Source: Phylloscopus collybita (lineage: Eukaryota; Chordata; Aves; Passeriformes; Phylloscopidae). From it: a DNA stretch of 64,000 bases. Of this stretch, positions 19,972 to 33,400 are shown piece by piece. The stretch covers positions 1,116,001 to 1,180,000 of the forward strand of contig JAJNNQ010000139.1 of assembly GCA_027886175.1 (NCBI GenBank), read 5' to 3'. Position 1 is the stretch's first letter. Every line of letters starts with the position of its first letter. The translations under genes were made by a program, and so were the position numbers. The notes under the pieces are model-generated. The model had not been told where the DNA came from. It saw only the letters and a program-made list of their open reading frames with translations, and made no database searches.

Positions 19972-22965
19972 TCACTGTCTAGCTGATTTACAGTTGCCAC
20001 TGCGTAGAGCAGCTAGAGGAGCAGCTCTGCCGGCTTTCCTGTGCTTCTGCATAGCAGAGCTGTCAAGAACGAGAAGCTGCGTTTTGCCGAGAAAGCAGCG
20101 CTTCGCGGAAGCACAGCCAGCGGCGTCTTCGGTCCAGCCGCAGCTTGTGCGGAGAAGCGAAAGAGAGCCGGGGAAGAACGTGGAAAGCCGAACTCGGTCG
20201 CTGCAAGCGGGTGCTGGCGAACAGCTTTTGGTCACCTTGTAGAAACTGTCCCAGCACAGTGCAGAGTCCCCGTGGCTAGTTCCTTGAAATACCTTTCCTG
20301 GCAGCAGCCCAGAGCTGTACTGAGTGCAGCAGGTGTCAGGCAGTCTCCTCTCGCCGTGTAGGTGCTTCTGTTTTGTGTTTGCAGCGTGCAGAGAAGCCCG
20401 CGTGCTTGCTGCTGCTTCCAGCAAGCCAAAACGCTTTTGCAGCCACCTTCCTGCCTTTTCCACAACAGCATCACTGTCTAGCTGATTTACAGTTGCCTCT
20501 GCGTAGAGCAGCTAGAGGAGCAGCTCTGCCGGCTTTCCTGTGCTTCTGCATAGCAGAGCTGTCAAGAACAAGAAGCTGCGTTTTGCCGAGAAAGCAGCGC
20601 TTCGCGGAAGCACAGCCAGCGGCGTCTTCGGTACAGCCGCAGCTTGTGCGGAGAAGCGAAAGAGAGCCGGGGAAGAACGTGGAAAGCCGAACTCAGTCGC
20701 TGCAAGCGGGTGCTGGCGAACAGCTTCTGGTCACCTTGTCGAAACTGTCCCAGCACAGTGCAGAGTCCCCGTGGCTAGTTCCTTGAAATACCTTTCCTGG
20801 CAGCAGCCCAGAGCTGTACTGAGTGCAGCAGGTGTCAGGCCGTCTCCTCTCGCCGTGTAGGTGCTTCTGTTTTGTGTTTGCAGCGTGCAGAGAAGCCCGC
20901 GTGCTTGCTGCTGCTTCCAGCAAGCCAAAACGCTTTTGCAGCCACTTTCCTGCCTTTTCCACAACAGGATCACTGTGTAGCTGATTTACAGTTGCCTCTG
21001 CGTAGAGCAGCTAGAGGAGCAGCTCTGCCGGCTTTCCTGTGCTTCCGCATAGCAGAGCTGTCAAGAACGAGAAGCTGCGTTTTGCCGAGAAAGCAGCGCT
21101 TCGCGGAAGCACAGCCAGCGGCGTCTTCGGTACAGCCGCAGCTTGTGCGGAGAAGCGAAAGAGAGCCGGGGAAGAACGTGGAAAGCCGAACTCGGTCGCT
21201 GCAAGCGGGTGCTGGCGAACAGCTTCTGGTCACCTTGTAGAAACTGTCCCAGCACAGTGCAGAGTCCCCGTGGCTAGTTCCTTGAAATACCTTTCCTGGC
21301 AGCAGCCCAGAGCTGTACTGAGTGCAGCAGGTGTCAGGCCGTCTCCTCTCGCCCTGTAGGTGCTTCTGTTTTGTGTTTGCAGCGTGCAGAGAAGCCCGCG
21401 TGCTTGCTGCTGCTTCCAGCAAGCCAAAACGCTTTTGCAGCCACTTTCCTGCCTTTTCCACAACAGGATCACTGTCTAGCTGATTTACAGTTGCCTCTGC
21501 GTAGAGCAGCTAGAGGAGCAGCTCTGCCGGCTTTCATGTGCTTCCGCATAGCAGAGCTGTCAAGAACGAGAAGCTGCGTTTTGCCGAGAAAGCAGCGCTT
21601 CGCGGAAGCACAGCCAGCGGCGTCTTCGGTCCAGCCGCAGCTTGTGCGGAGAAGCGAAAGAGAGCCGGGGAAGAACGTGGAAAGCCGAACTCGGTCGCTG
21701 CAAGCGGGTGCTGGCGAACAGCTTCTGGTCACCTTGTAGAAACTGTCCCAGCACAGTGCAGAGTCCCCGTGGCTAGTTCCTTGAAATACCTTTCCTGGCA
21801 GCAGCCCAGAGCTGTACTGAGTGCAGCAGGTGTCAGGCCGTCTCCTCTCGCCGTGTAGGTGCTTCTGTTTTGTGTTTGCAGCGTGCAGAGAAGCCCGCGT
21901 GCTTGCTGCTGCTTCCAGCAAGCCAAAACGCTTTTGCAGCCACTTTCCTGCCTTTTCCACAACAGGATCACTGTCTAGCTGATTTACAGTTGCCTCTGCG
22001 TAGAGCAGCTAGAGGAGCAGCTCTGCCGGCTTTCCTGTGCTTCTGCATAGCAGAGCTGTCAAGAACGAGAAGCTGCGTTTGGCCGAGAAAGCAGCGCTTC
22101 GCGGAAGCACAGCCAGCGGCGTCTTCGGTACAGCCGCAGCTTGTGCGGAGAAGCGAAAGAGAGCCGGGGAAGAACGTGGAAAGCCGAACTCGGTCGCTGC
22201 AAGCGGGTGCTGGCGAACAGCTTTTGGTCACCTTGTAGAAACTGTCCCAGCACAGTGCAGAGTCCCCGTGGCTAGTTCCTTGAAATACCTTTCCTGGCAG
22301 CAGCCCAGAGCTGTACTGAGTGCAGCAGGTGTCAGGCCGTCTCCTCTCGCCGTGTAGGTGCTTCTGTTTTGTGTTTGCAGCGTGCAGAGAAGCCCGCGTG
22401 CTTGCTGCTGCTTCCAGCAAGCCAAAACGCTTTTGCAGCCACTTTCCTGCCTTTTCCACAACAGGATCACTGTCTAGCTGATTTACAGTTGCCTCTGCGT
22501 AGAGCAGCTAGAGGAGCAGCTCTGCCGGCTTTCCTGTGCTTCCGCATAGCAGAGCTGTCAAGAACGAGAAGCTGCGTTTTGCCGAGAAAGCAGCGCTTCG
22601 CGGAAGCACAGCCAGCGGCGTCTTCGGTACAGCCGCAGCTTGTGCGGAGAAGCGAAAGAGAGCCGGGGAAGAACGTGGAAAGCCGAACTCGGTCGCTGCA
22701 AGCGGGTGCTGGCGAACAGCTTCTGGTCACTTTGTAGAAACTGTCCCAGCACAGTGCAGAGTCCCCGTGGCTAGTTCCTTGAAATACCTTTCCTGGCAGC
22801 AGCCCAGAGCTATACTGAGTGCAGCAGGTGTCAGGCAGTATCCTCTCGCGGTGTAGGTGCTTCTGTTTTGTGTTTGCAGCGTACAGAGAAGCCCGCGTGC
22901 TTGCTGCTGCTTCCAGCAAGCCAAAACGCTTTTGCAGCCACTTTCTTGCCTATTCCACAACAGGA

Positions 22966-23463
22966 TCACTGTCTAGCTGATTTACTGTTTCCTCTGCGTA
23001 GAGCAGCTAGAGGAGCAGCTCTGCCGGCTTTCCTGTGTTTCTGCATAGCAGAGCTGTCAAGAACGAGAAGCTGCGTTTTGCCGAGAAAGCAGCGCTTCGC
23101 GGAAGCACAGCCAGCGGCGTCTTCGGTACAGCCGCAGCTTGTGCGGAGAAGCGAAAGAGAGCCGGGGAAGAACATGGAAAGCCGAACTCGGTCGCTGCAA
23201 GCGGGTGCTGGCGAACAGTTCTGGTCACCTTGTAGAAACTGTCCCAGCACAGTGCAGAGTCCCCGTGGCTAGTTCCTTGAAATACCTTTCCTGGCAGCAG
23301 CCCAGAGCTATACTGAGTGCAGCAGGTGTCAGGCAGTCTCCTCTCGCCGTGTAGGTGCTTCTGTTTTGTGTTTGCAGCGTGCAGAGAAGCCCGCGTGCTT
23401 GCTGCTGCTTCCAGCAAGCCAAAACGCTTTTGCAGCCACTTTCCTGCCTTTTCCACAACAGGA
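22966..23463 (+). repeat. 498-bp monomer, CAG-T class
   Basis: Lost C in cagttctgg near 23,219. Linked markers are tactgtttcctctg, tgtgtttctgc, aacatggaaagc and gctatactgag. The monomer before it ends in gcgtacagag and ttcttgcctattcc, a pairing repeated before every copy of this class from here on. Confidence 0.9.
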
Positions 23464-26400
23464 TCACTGTCTAGCTGATTTACAGTTGCCTCTGCGTAGA
23501 GCAGCTAGAGGAGCAGCTCTGCCGGCTTTCCTGTGCTTCTGCATAGCAGAGCTGTCAAGAACGAGAAGCTGCGTTTTGCCGAGAAAGCAGCGCTTCGCGG
23601 AAGCACAGCCAGCGGCGTCTTCGGTACAGCCGCAGCTTGTGCGGAGAAGCGAAAGAGAGCCGGGGAAGAACGTGGAAAGCCGAACTCGGTCGCTGCAAGC
23701 GGGTGCTGGCGAACAGCTTCTGGTCACCTTGTAGAAACTGTCCCAGCACAGTGCAGAGTCCCCGTGGCTAGTTCCTTGAAATACCTTTCCTGGCAGCAGC
23801 CCAGAGCTGTACTGAGTGCAGCAGGTGTCAGGCAGTCTCCTCTCGCCGTGTAGGTGCTTCTGTTTTGTGTTTGCAGCGTGCAGAGAAGCCCGCGTGCTTG
23901 CTGCTGCTTTCAGCAAGCCAAAACGCTTTTGCAGCCACTTTCCTGCCTTTTCCACAACAGGATCACTGTCTAGCTGATTTACAGTTTCCTCTGCGTAGAG
24001 CAGCTAGAGGAGCAGCTCTGCCGGCTTTCCTGTGTTTCTGCATAGCAGAGCTGTCAAGAACGAGAAGCTGCGTTTTGCCGAGAAAGCAGCGCTTCGCGGA
24101 AGCACAGCCAGCGGCGTCTTCGGTACAGCCGCAGCTTGTGCGGAGAAGCAAAAGAGAGCCGGGGAAGAACGTGGAAAGCCGAACTCGGTCGCTGCAAGCG
24201 GGTGCTGGCGAACAGCTTCTGGTCACCTTGTAGAAACTGTCCCAGCACAGTGCAGAGTCCCCGTGGCTAGTTCCTTGAAATACCTTTCCTGGCAGCAGCC
24301 CAGAGCTGTACTGAGTGCAGCAGGTGTCAAGCCGTCTCCTCTCGCCGTGTAGGTGCTTCTGTTTTGTGTTTGCAGCGTGCAGAGAAGCCCGCGTGCTTGC
24401 TGCTGCTTCCAGCAAGCCAAAACGCTTTTGCAGCCACTTTCCTGCCTTTTCCACAACAGGATCACTGTCTAGCTGATTTACAGTTGCCTCTGCGTAGAGC
24501 AGCTAGAGGAGCAGCTCTGCCGGCTTTCATGTGCTTCCGCATAGCAGAGCTGTCAAGAACGAGAAGCTGCGTTTTGCCGAGAAAGCAGCGCTTCGTGGAA
24601 GCACAGCCAGCGGCGTCTTCGGTCCAGCCGCAGCTTGTGCGGAGAAGCGAAAGAGAGCCGGGGAAGAACGTGGAAAGCCGAACTCGGTCGCTGCAAGCGG
24701 GTGCTGGCGAACAGCTTCTGGTCACCTTGTAGAAACTGTCCCAGCACAGTGCAGAGTCCCCGTGGCTAGTTCCTTGAAATACCTTTCCTGGCAGGAGCCC
24801 AGAGCTGTACTGAGTGCAGCAGGTGTCAGGCCGTCTCCTCTCGCCGTGTAGGTGCTTCTCTTTTGTGTTTGCAGCGTGCAGAGAAGCCCGCGTGCTTGCT
24901 GCTGCTTCCAGCAAGCCAAAACGCTTTTGCAGCCACCTTCCTGCCTTTTCCACAACAGCATCACTGTCTAGCTGATTTACAGTTGCCTCTGCGTAGAGCA
25001 GCTAGAGGAGCAGCTCTGCCGGCTTTCCTGTGCTTCTGCATAGCAGAGCTGTCAAGAACGAGAAGCTGCGTTTTGCCGAGAAAGCAGCGCTTCGCGGAAG
25101 CACAGCCAGCGGCGTCTTCGGTACAGCCGCAGCTTGTGCGGAGAAGCGAAAGAGAGCCGGGGAAGAACGTGGAAAGCCGAACTCAGTCGCTGCAAACGGG
25201 TGCTGGCGAACAGCTTCTGGTCACCTTGTCGAAACTGTCCCAGCACAGTGCAGAGTCCCCGTGGCTAGTTCCTTGAAATACCTTTCCTGGCAGCAGCCCA
25301 GAGCTGTACTGAGTGCAGCAGGTGTCAGGCCGTCTCCTCTCGCCGTGTAGGTGCTTCTGTTTTGTGTTTGCAGCGTGCAGAGAAGCCCGCGTGCTTGCTG
25401 CTGCTTCCAGCAAGCCAAAACGCTTTTGCAGCCACTTTCCTGCCTTTTCCACAACAGGATCACTGTCTAGCTGATTTACAGTTGCCTCTGCGTAGAGCAG
25501 CTAGAGGAGCAGCTCTGCCGGCTTTCCTGTGCTTCCGCATAGCAGAGCTGTCAAGAACGAGAAGCTGCGTTTTGCCGAGAAAGCAGCGCTTCGCGGAAGC
25601 ACAGCCAGCGGCGTCTTCGGTACAGCCGCAGCTTGTGCGGAGAAGCGAAAGAGAGCCGGGGAAGAACGTGGAAAGCCGAACTCGGTCGCTGCAAGCGGGT
25701 GCTGGCGAACAGCTTCTGGTCACCTTGTAGAAACTGTCCCAGCACAGTGCAGAGTCCCCGTGGCTAGTTCCTTGAAATACCTTTCCTGGCAGCAGCCCAG
25801 AGCTGTACTGAGTGCAGCAGGTGTCAGGCCGTCTCCTCTCGCCCTGTAGGTGCTTCTGTTTTGTGTTTGCAGCGTGCAGAGAAGCCCGCGTGCTTGCTGC
25901 TGCTTCCAGCAAGCCAAAACGCTTTTGCAGCCACTTTCCTGCCTTTTCCACAACAGGATCACTGTCTAGCTGATTTACAGTTGCCTCTGCGTAGAGCAGC
26001 TAGAGGAGCAGCTCTGCCGGCTTTCATGTGCTTCCGCATAGCAGAGCTGTCAAGAACGAGAAGCTGCGTTTTGCCGAGAAAGCAGCGCTTCGCGGAAGCA
26101 CAGCCAGCGGCGTCTTCGGTACAGCCGCAGCTTGTGCGGAGAAGCGAAAGAGAGCCGGGGAAGAACGTGGAAAGCCGAACTCGGTCGCTGCAAGCGGGTG
26201 CTGGCGAACAGCTTCTGGTCACCTTGTAGAAACTGTCCCAGCACAGTGCAGAGTCCCCGTGGCTAGTTCCTTGAAATACCTTTCCTGGCAGCAGCCCAGA
26301 GCTGTACTGAGTGCAGCAGGTGTCAGGCCGTCTCCTCTCGCCGTGTAGGTGCTTCTGTTTTGTGTTTGCAGCGTGCAGAGAAGCCCGCGTGCTTGCTGCT

Positions 26401-29400
26401 GCTTCCAGCAAGCCAAAACGCTTTTGCAGCCACTTTCCTGCCTTTTCCACAACAGGATCACTGTCTAGCTGATTTACAGTTGCCTCTGCGTAGAGCAGCT
26501 AGAGGAGCAGCTCTGCCGGCTTTCCTGTGCTTCTGCATAGCAGAGCTGTCAAGAACGAGAAGCTGCGTTTGGCCGAGAAAGCAGCGCTTCGCGGAAGCAC
26601 AGCCAGCGGCGTCTTCGGTACAGCCGCAGCTTGTGCGGAGAAGCGAAAGAGAGCCGGGGAAGAACGTGGAAAGCCGAACTCGGTCGCTGCAAGCGGGTGC
26701 TGGCGAACAGCTTTTGGTCACCTTGTAGAAACTGTCCCAGCACAGTGCAGAGTCCCCGTGGCTAGTTCCTTGAAATACCTTTCCTGGCAGCAGCCCAGAG
26801 CTGTACTGAGTGCAGCAGGTGTCAGGCCGTCTCCTCTCGCCGTGTAGGTGCTTCTGTTTTGTGTTTGCAGCGTGCAGAGAAGCCCGCGTGCTTGCTGCTG
26901 CTTCCAGCAAGCCAAAACGCTTTTGCAGCCACTTTCCTGCCTTTTCCACAACAGGATCACTGTCTAGCTGATTTACAGTTGCCTCTGCGTAGAGCAGCTA
27001 GAGGAGCAGCTCTGCCGGCTTTCCTGTGCTTCCGCATAGCAGAGCTGTCAAGAACGAGAAGCTGCGTTTTGCCGAGAAAGCAGCGCTTCGCGGAAGCACA
27101 GCCAGCGGTGTCTTCGGTACAGCCGCAGCTTGTGCGGAGAAGCGAAAGAGAGCCGGGGAAGAACGTGGAAAGCCGAACTCGGTCGCTGCAAGCGGGTGCT
27201 GGCGAACAGCTTCTGGTCACCTTGTAGAAACTGTCCCAGCACAGTGCAGAGTCCCCGTGGCTAGTTCCTTGAAATACCTTTCCTGGCAGCAGCCCAGAGC
27301 TATACTGAGTGCAGCAGGTGTCAGGCAGTATCCTCTCGCCGTGTAGGTGCTTCTGTTTTGTGTTTGCAGCGTACAGAGAAGCCCGCGTGCTTGCTGCTGC
27401 TTCCAGCAAGCCAAAACGCTTTTGCAGCCACTTTCTTGCCTATTCCACAACAGGATCACTGTCTAGCTGATTTACTGTTTCCTCTGCGTAGAGCAGCTAG
27501 AGGAGCAGCTCTGCCGGCTTTCCTGTGTTTCTGCATAGCAGAGCTGTCAAGAACGAGAAGCTGCGTTTGGCCGAGAAAGCAGCGCTTCGCGGAAGCACAG
27601 CCAGCGGCGTCTTCGGTACAGCCGCAGCTTGTGCGGAGAAGCGAAAGAGAGCCGGGGAAGAACGTGGAAAGCCGAACTCGGTCGCTGCAAGCGGGTGCTG
27701 GCGAACAGCTTCTGGTCACCTTGTAGAAACTGTCCCAGCACAGTGCAGAGTCCCCGTGGCTAGTTCCTTGAAATACCTTTCCTGGCAGCAGCCCAGAGCT
27801 GTACTGAGTGCAGCAGGTGTCAGGCCGTCTCCTCTCGCCCTGTAGGTGCTTCTGTTTTGTGTTTGCAGCGTGCAGAGAAGCCCGCGTGCTTGCTGCTGCT
27901 TCCAGCAAGCCAAAACGCTTTTGCAGCCACTTTCCTGCCTTTTCCACAACAGGATCACTGTCTAGCTGATTTACAGTTGCCTCTGCGTAGAGCAGCTAGA
28001 GGAGCAGCTCTGCCGGCTTTCATGTGCTTCCGCATAGCAGAGCTGTCAAGAACGAGAAGCTGCGTTTTGCCGAGAAAGCAGCGCTTCGCGGAAGCACAGC
28101 CAGCGGCGTCTTCGGTACAGCCGCAGCTTGTGCGGAGAAGCGAAAGAGAGCCGGGGAAGAACGTGGAAAGCCGAACTCGGTCGCTGCAAGCGGGTGCTGG
28201 CGAACAGCTTCTGGTCACCTTGTAGAAACTGTCCCAGCACAGTGCAGAGTCCCCGTGGCTAGTTCCTTGAAATACCTTTCCTGGCAGCAGCCCAGAGCTG
28301 TACTGAGTGCAGCAGGTGTCAGGCCGTCTCCTCTCGCCGTGTAGGTGCTTCTGTTTTGTGTTTGCAGCGTGCAGAGAAGCCCGCGTGCTTGCTGCTGCTT
28401 CCAGCAAGCCAAAACGCTTTTGCAGCCACTTTCCTGCCTTTTCCACAACAGGATCACTGTCTAGCTGATTTACAGTTGCCTCTGCGTAGAGCAGCTAGAG
28501 GAGCAGCTCTGCCGGCTTTCATGTGCTTCCGCATAGCAGAGCTGTCAAGAACGAGAAGCTGCGTTTTGCCGAGAAAGCAGCGCTTCGCGGAAGCACAGCC
28601 AGCGGCGTCTTCGGTACAGCCGCAGCTTGTGCGGAGAAGCGAAAGAGAGCCGGGGAAGAACGTGGAAAGCCGAATTCGGTCGCTGCAAGCGGGTGCTGGC
28701 GAACAGCTTCTGGTCACCTTGTAGAAACTGTCCCAGCACAGTGCAGAGTCCCCGTGGCTAGTTCCTTGAAATACCTTTCCTGGCAGGAGCCCAGAGCTGT
28801 ACTGAGTGCAGCAGGTGTCAGGCCGTCTCCTCTCGCCGTGTAGGTGCTTCTGTTTTGTGTTTGCAGCGTGCAGAGAAGCCCGCGTGCTTGCTGCTGCTTC
28901 CAGCAAGCCAAAACGCTTTTGCAGCCACCTTCCTGCCTTTTCCACAACAGCATCACTGTCTAGCTGATTTACAGTTGCCTCTGCGTAGAGCAGCTAGAGG
29001 AGCAGCTCTGCCGGCTTTCCTGTGCTTCTGCATAGCAGAGCTGTCAAGAACAAGAAGCTGCGTTTTGCCGAGAAAGCAGCGCTTCGCGGAAGCACAGCCA
29101 GCGGCGTCTTCGGTACAGCCGCAGCTTGTGCGGAGAAGCGAAAGAGAGCCGGGGAAGAACGTGGAAAGCCGAACTCAGTCGCTGCAAGCGGGTGCTGGCG
29201 AACAGCTTCTGGTCACCTTGTAGAAACTGTCCCAGCACAGTGCAGAGTCCCCGTGGCTAGTTCCTTGAAATACCTTTCCTGGCAGCAGCCCAGAGCTGTA
29301 CTGAGTGCAGCAGGTGTCAGGCCGTCTCCTCTCGCCGTGTAGGTGCTTCTGTTTTGTGTTTGCAGCGTGCAGAGAAGCCCGCGTGCTTGCTGCTGCTTCC

Positions 29401-29950
29401 AGCAAGCCAAAACGCTTTTGCAGCCACTTTCCTGCCTTTTCCACAACAGGATCACTGTCTAGCTGATTTACAGTTGCCTCTGCGTAGAGCAGCTAGAGGA
29501 GCAGCTCTGCCGGCTTTCCTGTGCTTCCGCATAGCAGAGCTGTCAAGAACGAGAAGCTGCGTTTTGCCGAGAAAGCAGCGCTTCGCGGAAGCACAGCCAG
29601 CGGCGTCTTCGGTACAGCCGCAGCTTGTGCGGAGAAGCGAAAGAGAGCCGGGGAAGAACGTGGAAAGCCGAACTCGGTCGCTGCAAGCGGGTGCTGGCGA
29701 ACAGCTTCTGGTCACCTTGTAGAAACTGTCCCAGCACAGTGCAGAGTCCCCGTGGCTAGTTCCTTGAAATACCTTTCCTGGCAGCAGCCCAGAGCTATAC
29801 TGAGTGCAGCAGGTGTCAGGCAGTATCCTCTCGCCGTGTAGGTGCTTCTGTTTTGTGTTTGCAGCGTACAGAGAAGCCCGCGTGCTTGCTGCTGCTTCCA
29901 GCAAGCCAAAACGCTTTTGCAGCCACTTTCTTGCCTATTCCACAACAGGA

Positions 29951-30448
29951 TCACTGTCTAGCTGATTTACTGTTTCCTCTGCGTAGAGCAGCTAGAGGAG
30001 CAGCTCTGCCGGCTTTCCTGTGTTTCTGCATAGCAGAGCTGTCAAGAACGAGAAGCTGCGTTTTGCCGAGAAAGCAGCGCTTCGCGGAAGCACAGCCAGC
30101 GGCGTCTTCGGTACAGCCGCAGCTTGTGCGGAGAAGCGAAAGAGAGCCGGGGAAGAACATGGAAAGCCGAACTCGGTCGCTGCAAGCGGGTGCTGGCGAA
30201 CAGTTCTGGTCACCTTGTAGAAACTGTCCCAGCACAGTGCAGAGTCCCCGTGGCTAGTTCCTTGAAATACCTTTCCTGGCAGCAGCCCAGAGCTGTACTG
30301 AGTGCAGCAGGTGTCAGGCAGTCTCCTCTCGCCGTGTAGGTGCTTCTGTTTTGTGTTTGCAGCGTGCAGAGAAGCCCGCGTGCTTGCTGCTGCTTTCAGC
30401 AAGCCAAAACGCTTTTGCAGCCACTTTCTTGCCTATTCCACAACAGGA
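29951..30448 (+). repeat. 498-bp monomer, CAG-T class
   Basis: cagttctgg near 30,203 with tactgtttcctctg, tgtgtttctgc and aacatggaaagc as in the copy at 22,966. It has gctgtactgag rather than gctatactgag, so its right part has been exchanged. Confidence 0.9.
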
Positions 30449-33400
30449 TCACTGTCTAGCTGATTTACAGTTTCCTCTGCGTAGAGCAGCTAGAGGAGCA
30501 GCTCTGCCGGCTTTCCTGTGTTTCTGCATAGCAGAGCTGTCAAGAACGAGAAGCTGCGTTTTGCCGAGAAAGCAGCGCTTCGCGGAAGCACAGCCAGCGG
30601 CGTCTTCGGTACAGCCGCAGCTTGTGCGGAGAAGCAAAAGAGAGCCGGGGAAGAACGTGGAAAGCCGAACTCGGTCGCTGCAAGCGGGTGCTGGCGAACA
30701 GCTTCTGGTCACCTTGTAGAAACTGTCCCAGCACAGTGCAGAGTCCCCGTGGCTAGTTCCTTGAAATACCTTTCCTGGCAGCAGCCCAGAGCTGTACTGA
30801 GTGCAGCAGGTGTCAGGCCGTCTCCTCTCGCCGTGTAGGTGCTTCTGTTTTGTGTTTGCAGCGTGCAGAGAAGCCCGCGTGCTTGCTGCTGCTTCCAGCA
30901 AGCCAAAACGCTTTTGCAGCCACTTTCCTGCCTTTTCCACAACAGGATCACTGTCTAGCTGATTTACAGTTGCCTCTGCGTAGAGCAGCTAGAGGAGCAG
31001 CTCTGCCGGCTTTCATGTGCTTCCGCATAGCAGAGCTGTCAAGAACGAGAAGCTGCGTTTTGCCGAGAAAGCAGCGCTTCGCGGAAGCACAGCCAGCGGC
31101 GTCTTCGGTACAGCCGCAGCTTGTGCGGAGAAGCGAAAGAGAGCCGGGGAAGAACGTGGAAAGCCGAACTCGGTCGCTGCAAGCGGGTGCTGGCGAACAG
31201 CTTCTGGTCACCTTGTAGAAACTGTCCCAGCACAGTGCAGAGTCCCCGTGGCTAGTTCCTTGAAATACCTTTCCTGGCAGGAGCCCAGAGCTGTACTGAG
31301 TGCAGCAGGTGTCAGGCCGTCTCCTCTCGCCGTGTAGGTGCTTCTGTTTTGTGTTTGCAGCGTGCAGAGAAGCCCGCGTGCTTGCTGCTGCTTCCAGCAA
31401 GCCAAAACGCTTTTGCAGCCACCTTCCTGCCTTTTCCACAACAGCATCACTGTCTAGCTGATTTACAGTTGCCTCTGCGTAGAGCAGCTAGAGGAGCAGC
31501 TCTGCCGGCTTTCCTGTGCTTCTGCATAGCAGAGCTGTCAAGAACAAGAAGCTGCGTTTTGCCGAGAAAGCAGCGCTTCGCGGAAGCACAGCCAGCGGCG
31601 TCTTCGGTCCAGCCGCAGCTTGTGCGGAGAAGCGAAAGAGAGCCGGGGAAGAACGTGGAAAGCCGAACTCAGTCGCTGCAAGCGGGTGCTGGCGAACAGC
31701 TTCTGGTCACCTTGTCGAAACTGTCCCAGCACAGTGCAGAGTCCCCGTGGCTAGTTCCTTGAAATACCTTTCCTGGCAGCAGCCCAGAGCTGTACTGAGT
31801 GCAGCAGGTGTCAGGCCGTCTCCTCTCGCCGTGTAGGTGCTTCTGTTTTGTGTTTGCAGCGTGCAGAGAAGCCCGCGTGCTTGCTGATGCTTCCAGCAAG
31901 CCAAAACGCTTTTGCAGCCACTTTCCTGCCTTTTCCACAACAGGATCACTGTCTAGCTGATTTACAGTTGCCTCTGCGTAGAGCAGCTAGAGGAGCAGCT
32001 CTGCCGGCTTTCCTGTGCTTCCGCATAGCAGAGCTGTCAAGAACGAGAAGCTGCGTTTTGCCGAGAAAGCAGCGCTTCGCGGAAGCACAGCCAGCGGCGT
32101 CTTCGGTACAGCCGCAGCTTGTGCGGAGAAGCGAAAGAGAGCCGGGGAAGAACGTGGAAAGCCGAACTCGGTCGCTGCAAGCGGGTGCTGGCGAACAGCT
32201 TCTGGTCACCTTGTAGAAACTGTCCCAGCACAGTGCAGAGTCCCCGTGGCTAGTTCCTTGAAATACCTTTCCTGGCAGCAGCCCAGAGCTGTACTGAGTG
32301 CAGCAGGTGTCAGGCAGTCTCCTCTCGCCGTGTAGGTGCTTCTGTTTTGTGTTTGCAGCGTGCAGAGAAGCCCGCGTGCTTGCTGCTGCTTTCAGCAAGC
32401 CAAAACGCTTTTGCAGCCACTTTCTTGCCTATTCCACAACAGGATCACTGTCTAGCTGATTTACAGTTTCCTCTGCGTAGAGCAGCTAGAGGAGCAGCTC
32501 TGCCGGCTTTCCTGTGTTTCTGCATAGCAGAGCTGTCAAGAACGAGAAGCTGCGTTTTGCCGAGAAAGCAGCGCTTCGCGGAAGCACAGCCAGCGGCGTC
32601 TTCGGTACAGCCGCAGCTTGTGCGGAGAAGCAAAAGAGAGCCGGGGAAGAACGTGGAAAGCCGAACTCGGTCGCTGCAAGCGGGTGCTGGCGAACAGCTT
32701 CTGGTCACCTTGTAGAAACTGTCCCAGCACAGTGCAGAGTCCCCGTGGCTAGTTCCTTGAAATACCTTTCCTGGCAGCAGCCCAGAGCTGTACTGAGTGC
32801 AGCAGGTGTCAGGCCGTCTCCTCTCGCCGTGTAGGTGCTTCTGTTTTGTGTTTGCAGCGTGCAGAGAAGCCCGCGTGCTTGCTGCTGCTTCCAGCAAGCC
32901 AAAACGCTTTTGCAGCCACTTTCCTGCCTTTTCCACAACAGGATCACTGTCTAGCTGATTTACAGTTGCCTCTGCGTAGAGCAGCTAGAGGAGCAGCTCT
33001 GCCGGCTTTCATGTGCTTCCGCATAGCAGAGCTGTCAAGAACGAGAAGCTGCGTTTTGCCGAGAAAGCAGCGCTTCGCGGAAGCACAGCCAGCGGCGTCT
33101 TCGGTACAGCCGCAGCTTGTGCGGAGAAGCGAAAGAGAGCCGGGGAAGAACGTGGAAAGCCGAACTCGGTCGCTGCAAGCGGGTGCTGGCGAACAGCTTC
33201 TGGTCACCTTGTAGAAACTGTCCCAGCACAGTGCAGAGTCCCCGTGGCTAGTTCCTTGAAATACCTTTCCTGGCAGCAGCCCAGAGCTGTACTGAGTGCA
33301 GCAGGTGTCAGGCCGTCTCCTCTCGCCGTGTAGGTGCTTCTGTTTTGTGTTTGCAGCGTGCAGAGAAGCCCGCGTGCTTGCTGCTGCTTCCAGCAAGCCA

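Larger units (their letters stand above)
15484..20470 (+). repeat. Array block of ten monomers with two cassette copies
   Basis: Starts at 15,484, 15,983, 16,482 (498), 16,980, 17,479 (498), 17,977, 18,476, 18,975, 19,474 (498) and 19,972. The four-monomer cassette occupies 15,484-17,478. A three-monomer form occupies 18,975-20,470, with a hybrid at 19,474. Confidence 0.9.
20471..30448 (+). repeat. Array block of twenty monomers with recurring four-monomer pattern
   Basis: Starts at 20,471 and every 499 bp, except that 22,966 and 29,951 are 498 bp. Ordered marker monomers recur: one with gcaaaagag (23,963); one with tttcatgtg (21,469; 24,462; 25,959; 27,955; 28,454); one with aactcagtcg, usually with aacaagaag and in two of three copies ttgtcgaaa (20,471; 24,961; 28,953). 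The monomers at 20,471-22,965 resemble those at 24,961-27,455 at an offset of 4,490 bp, with scattered differences. Confidence 0.88.
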
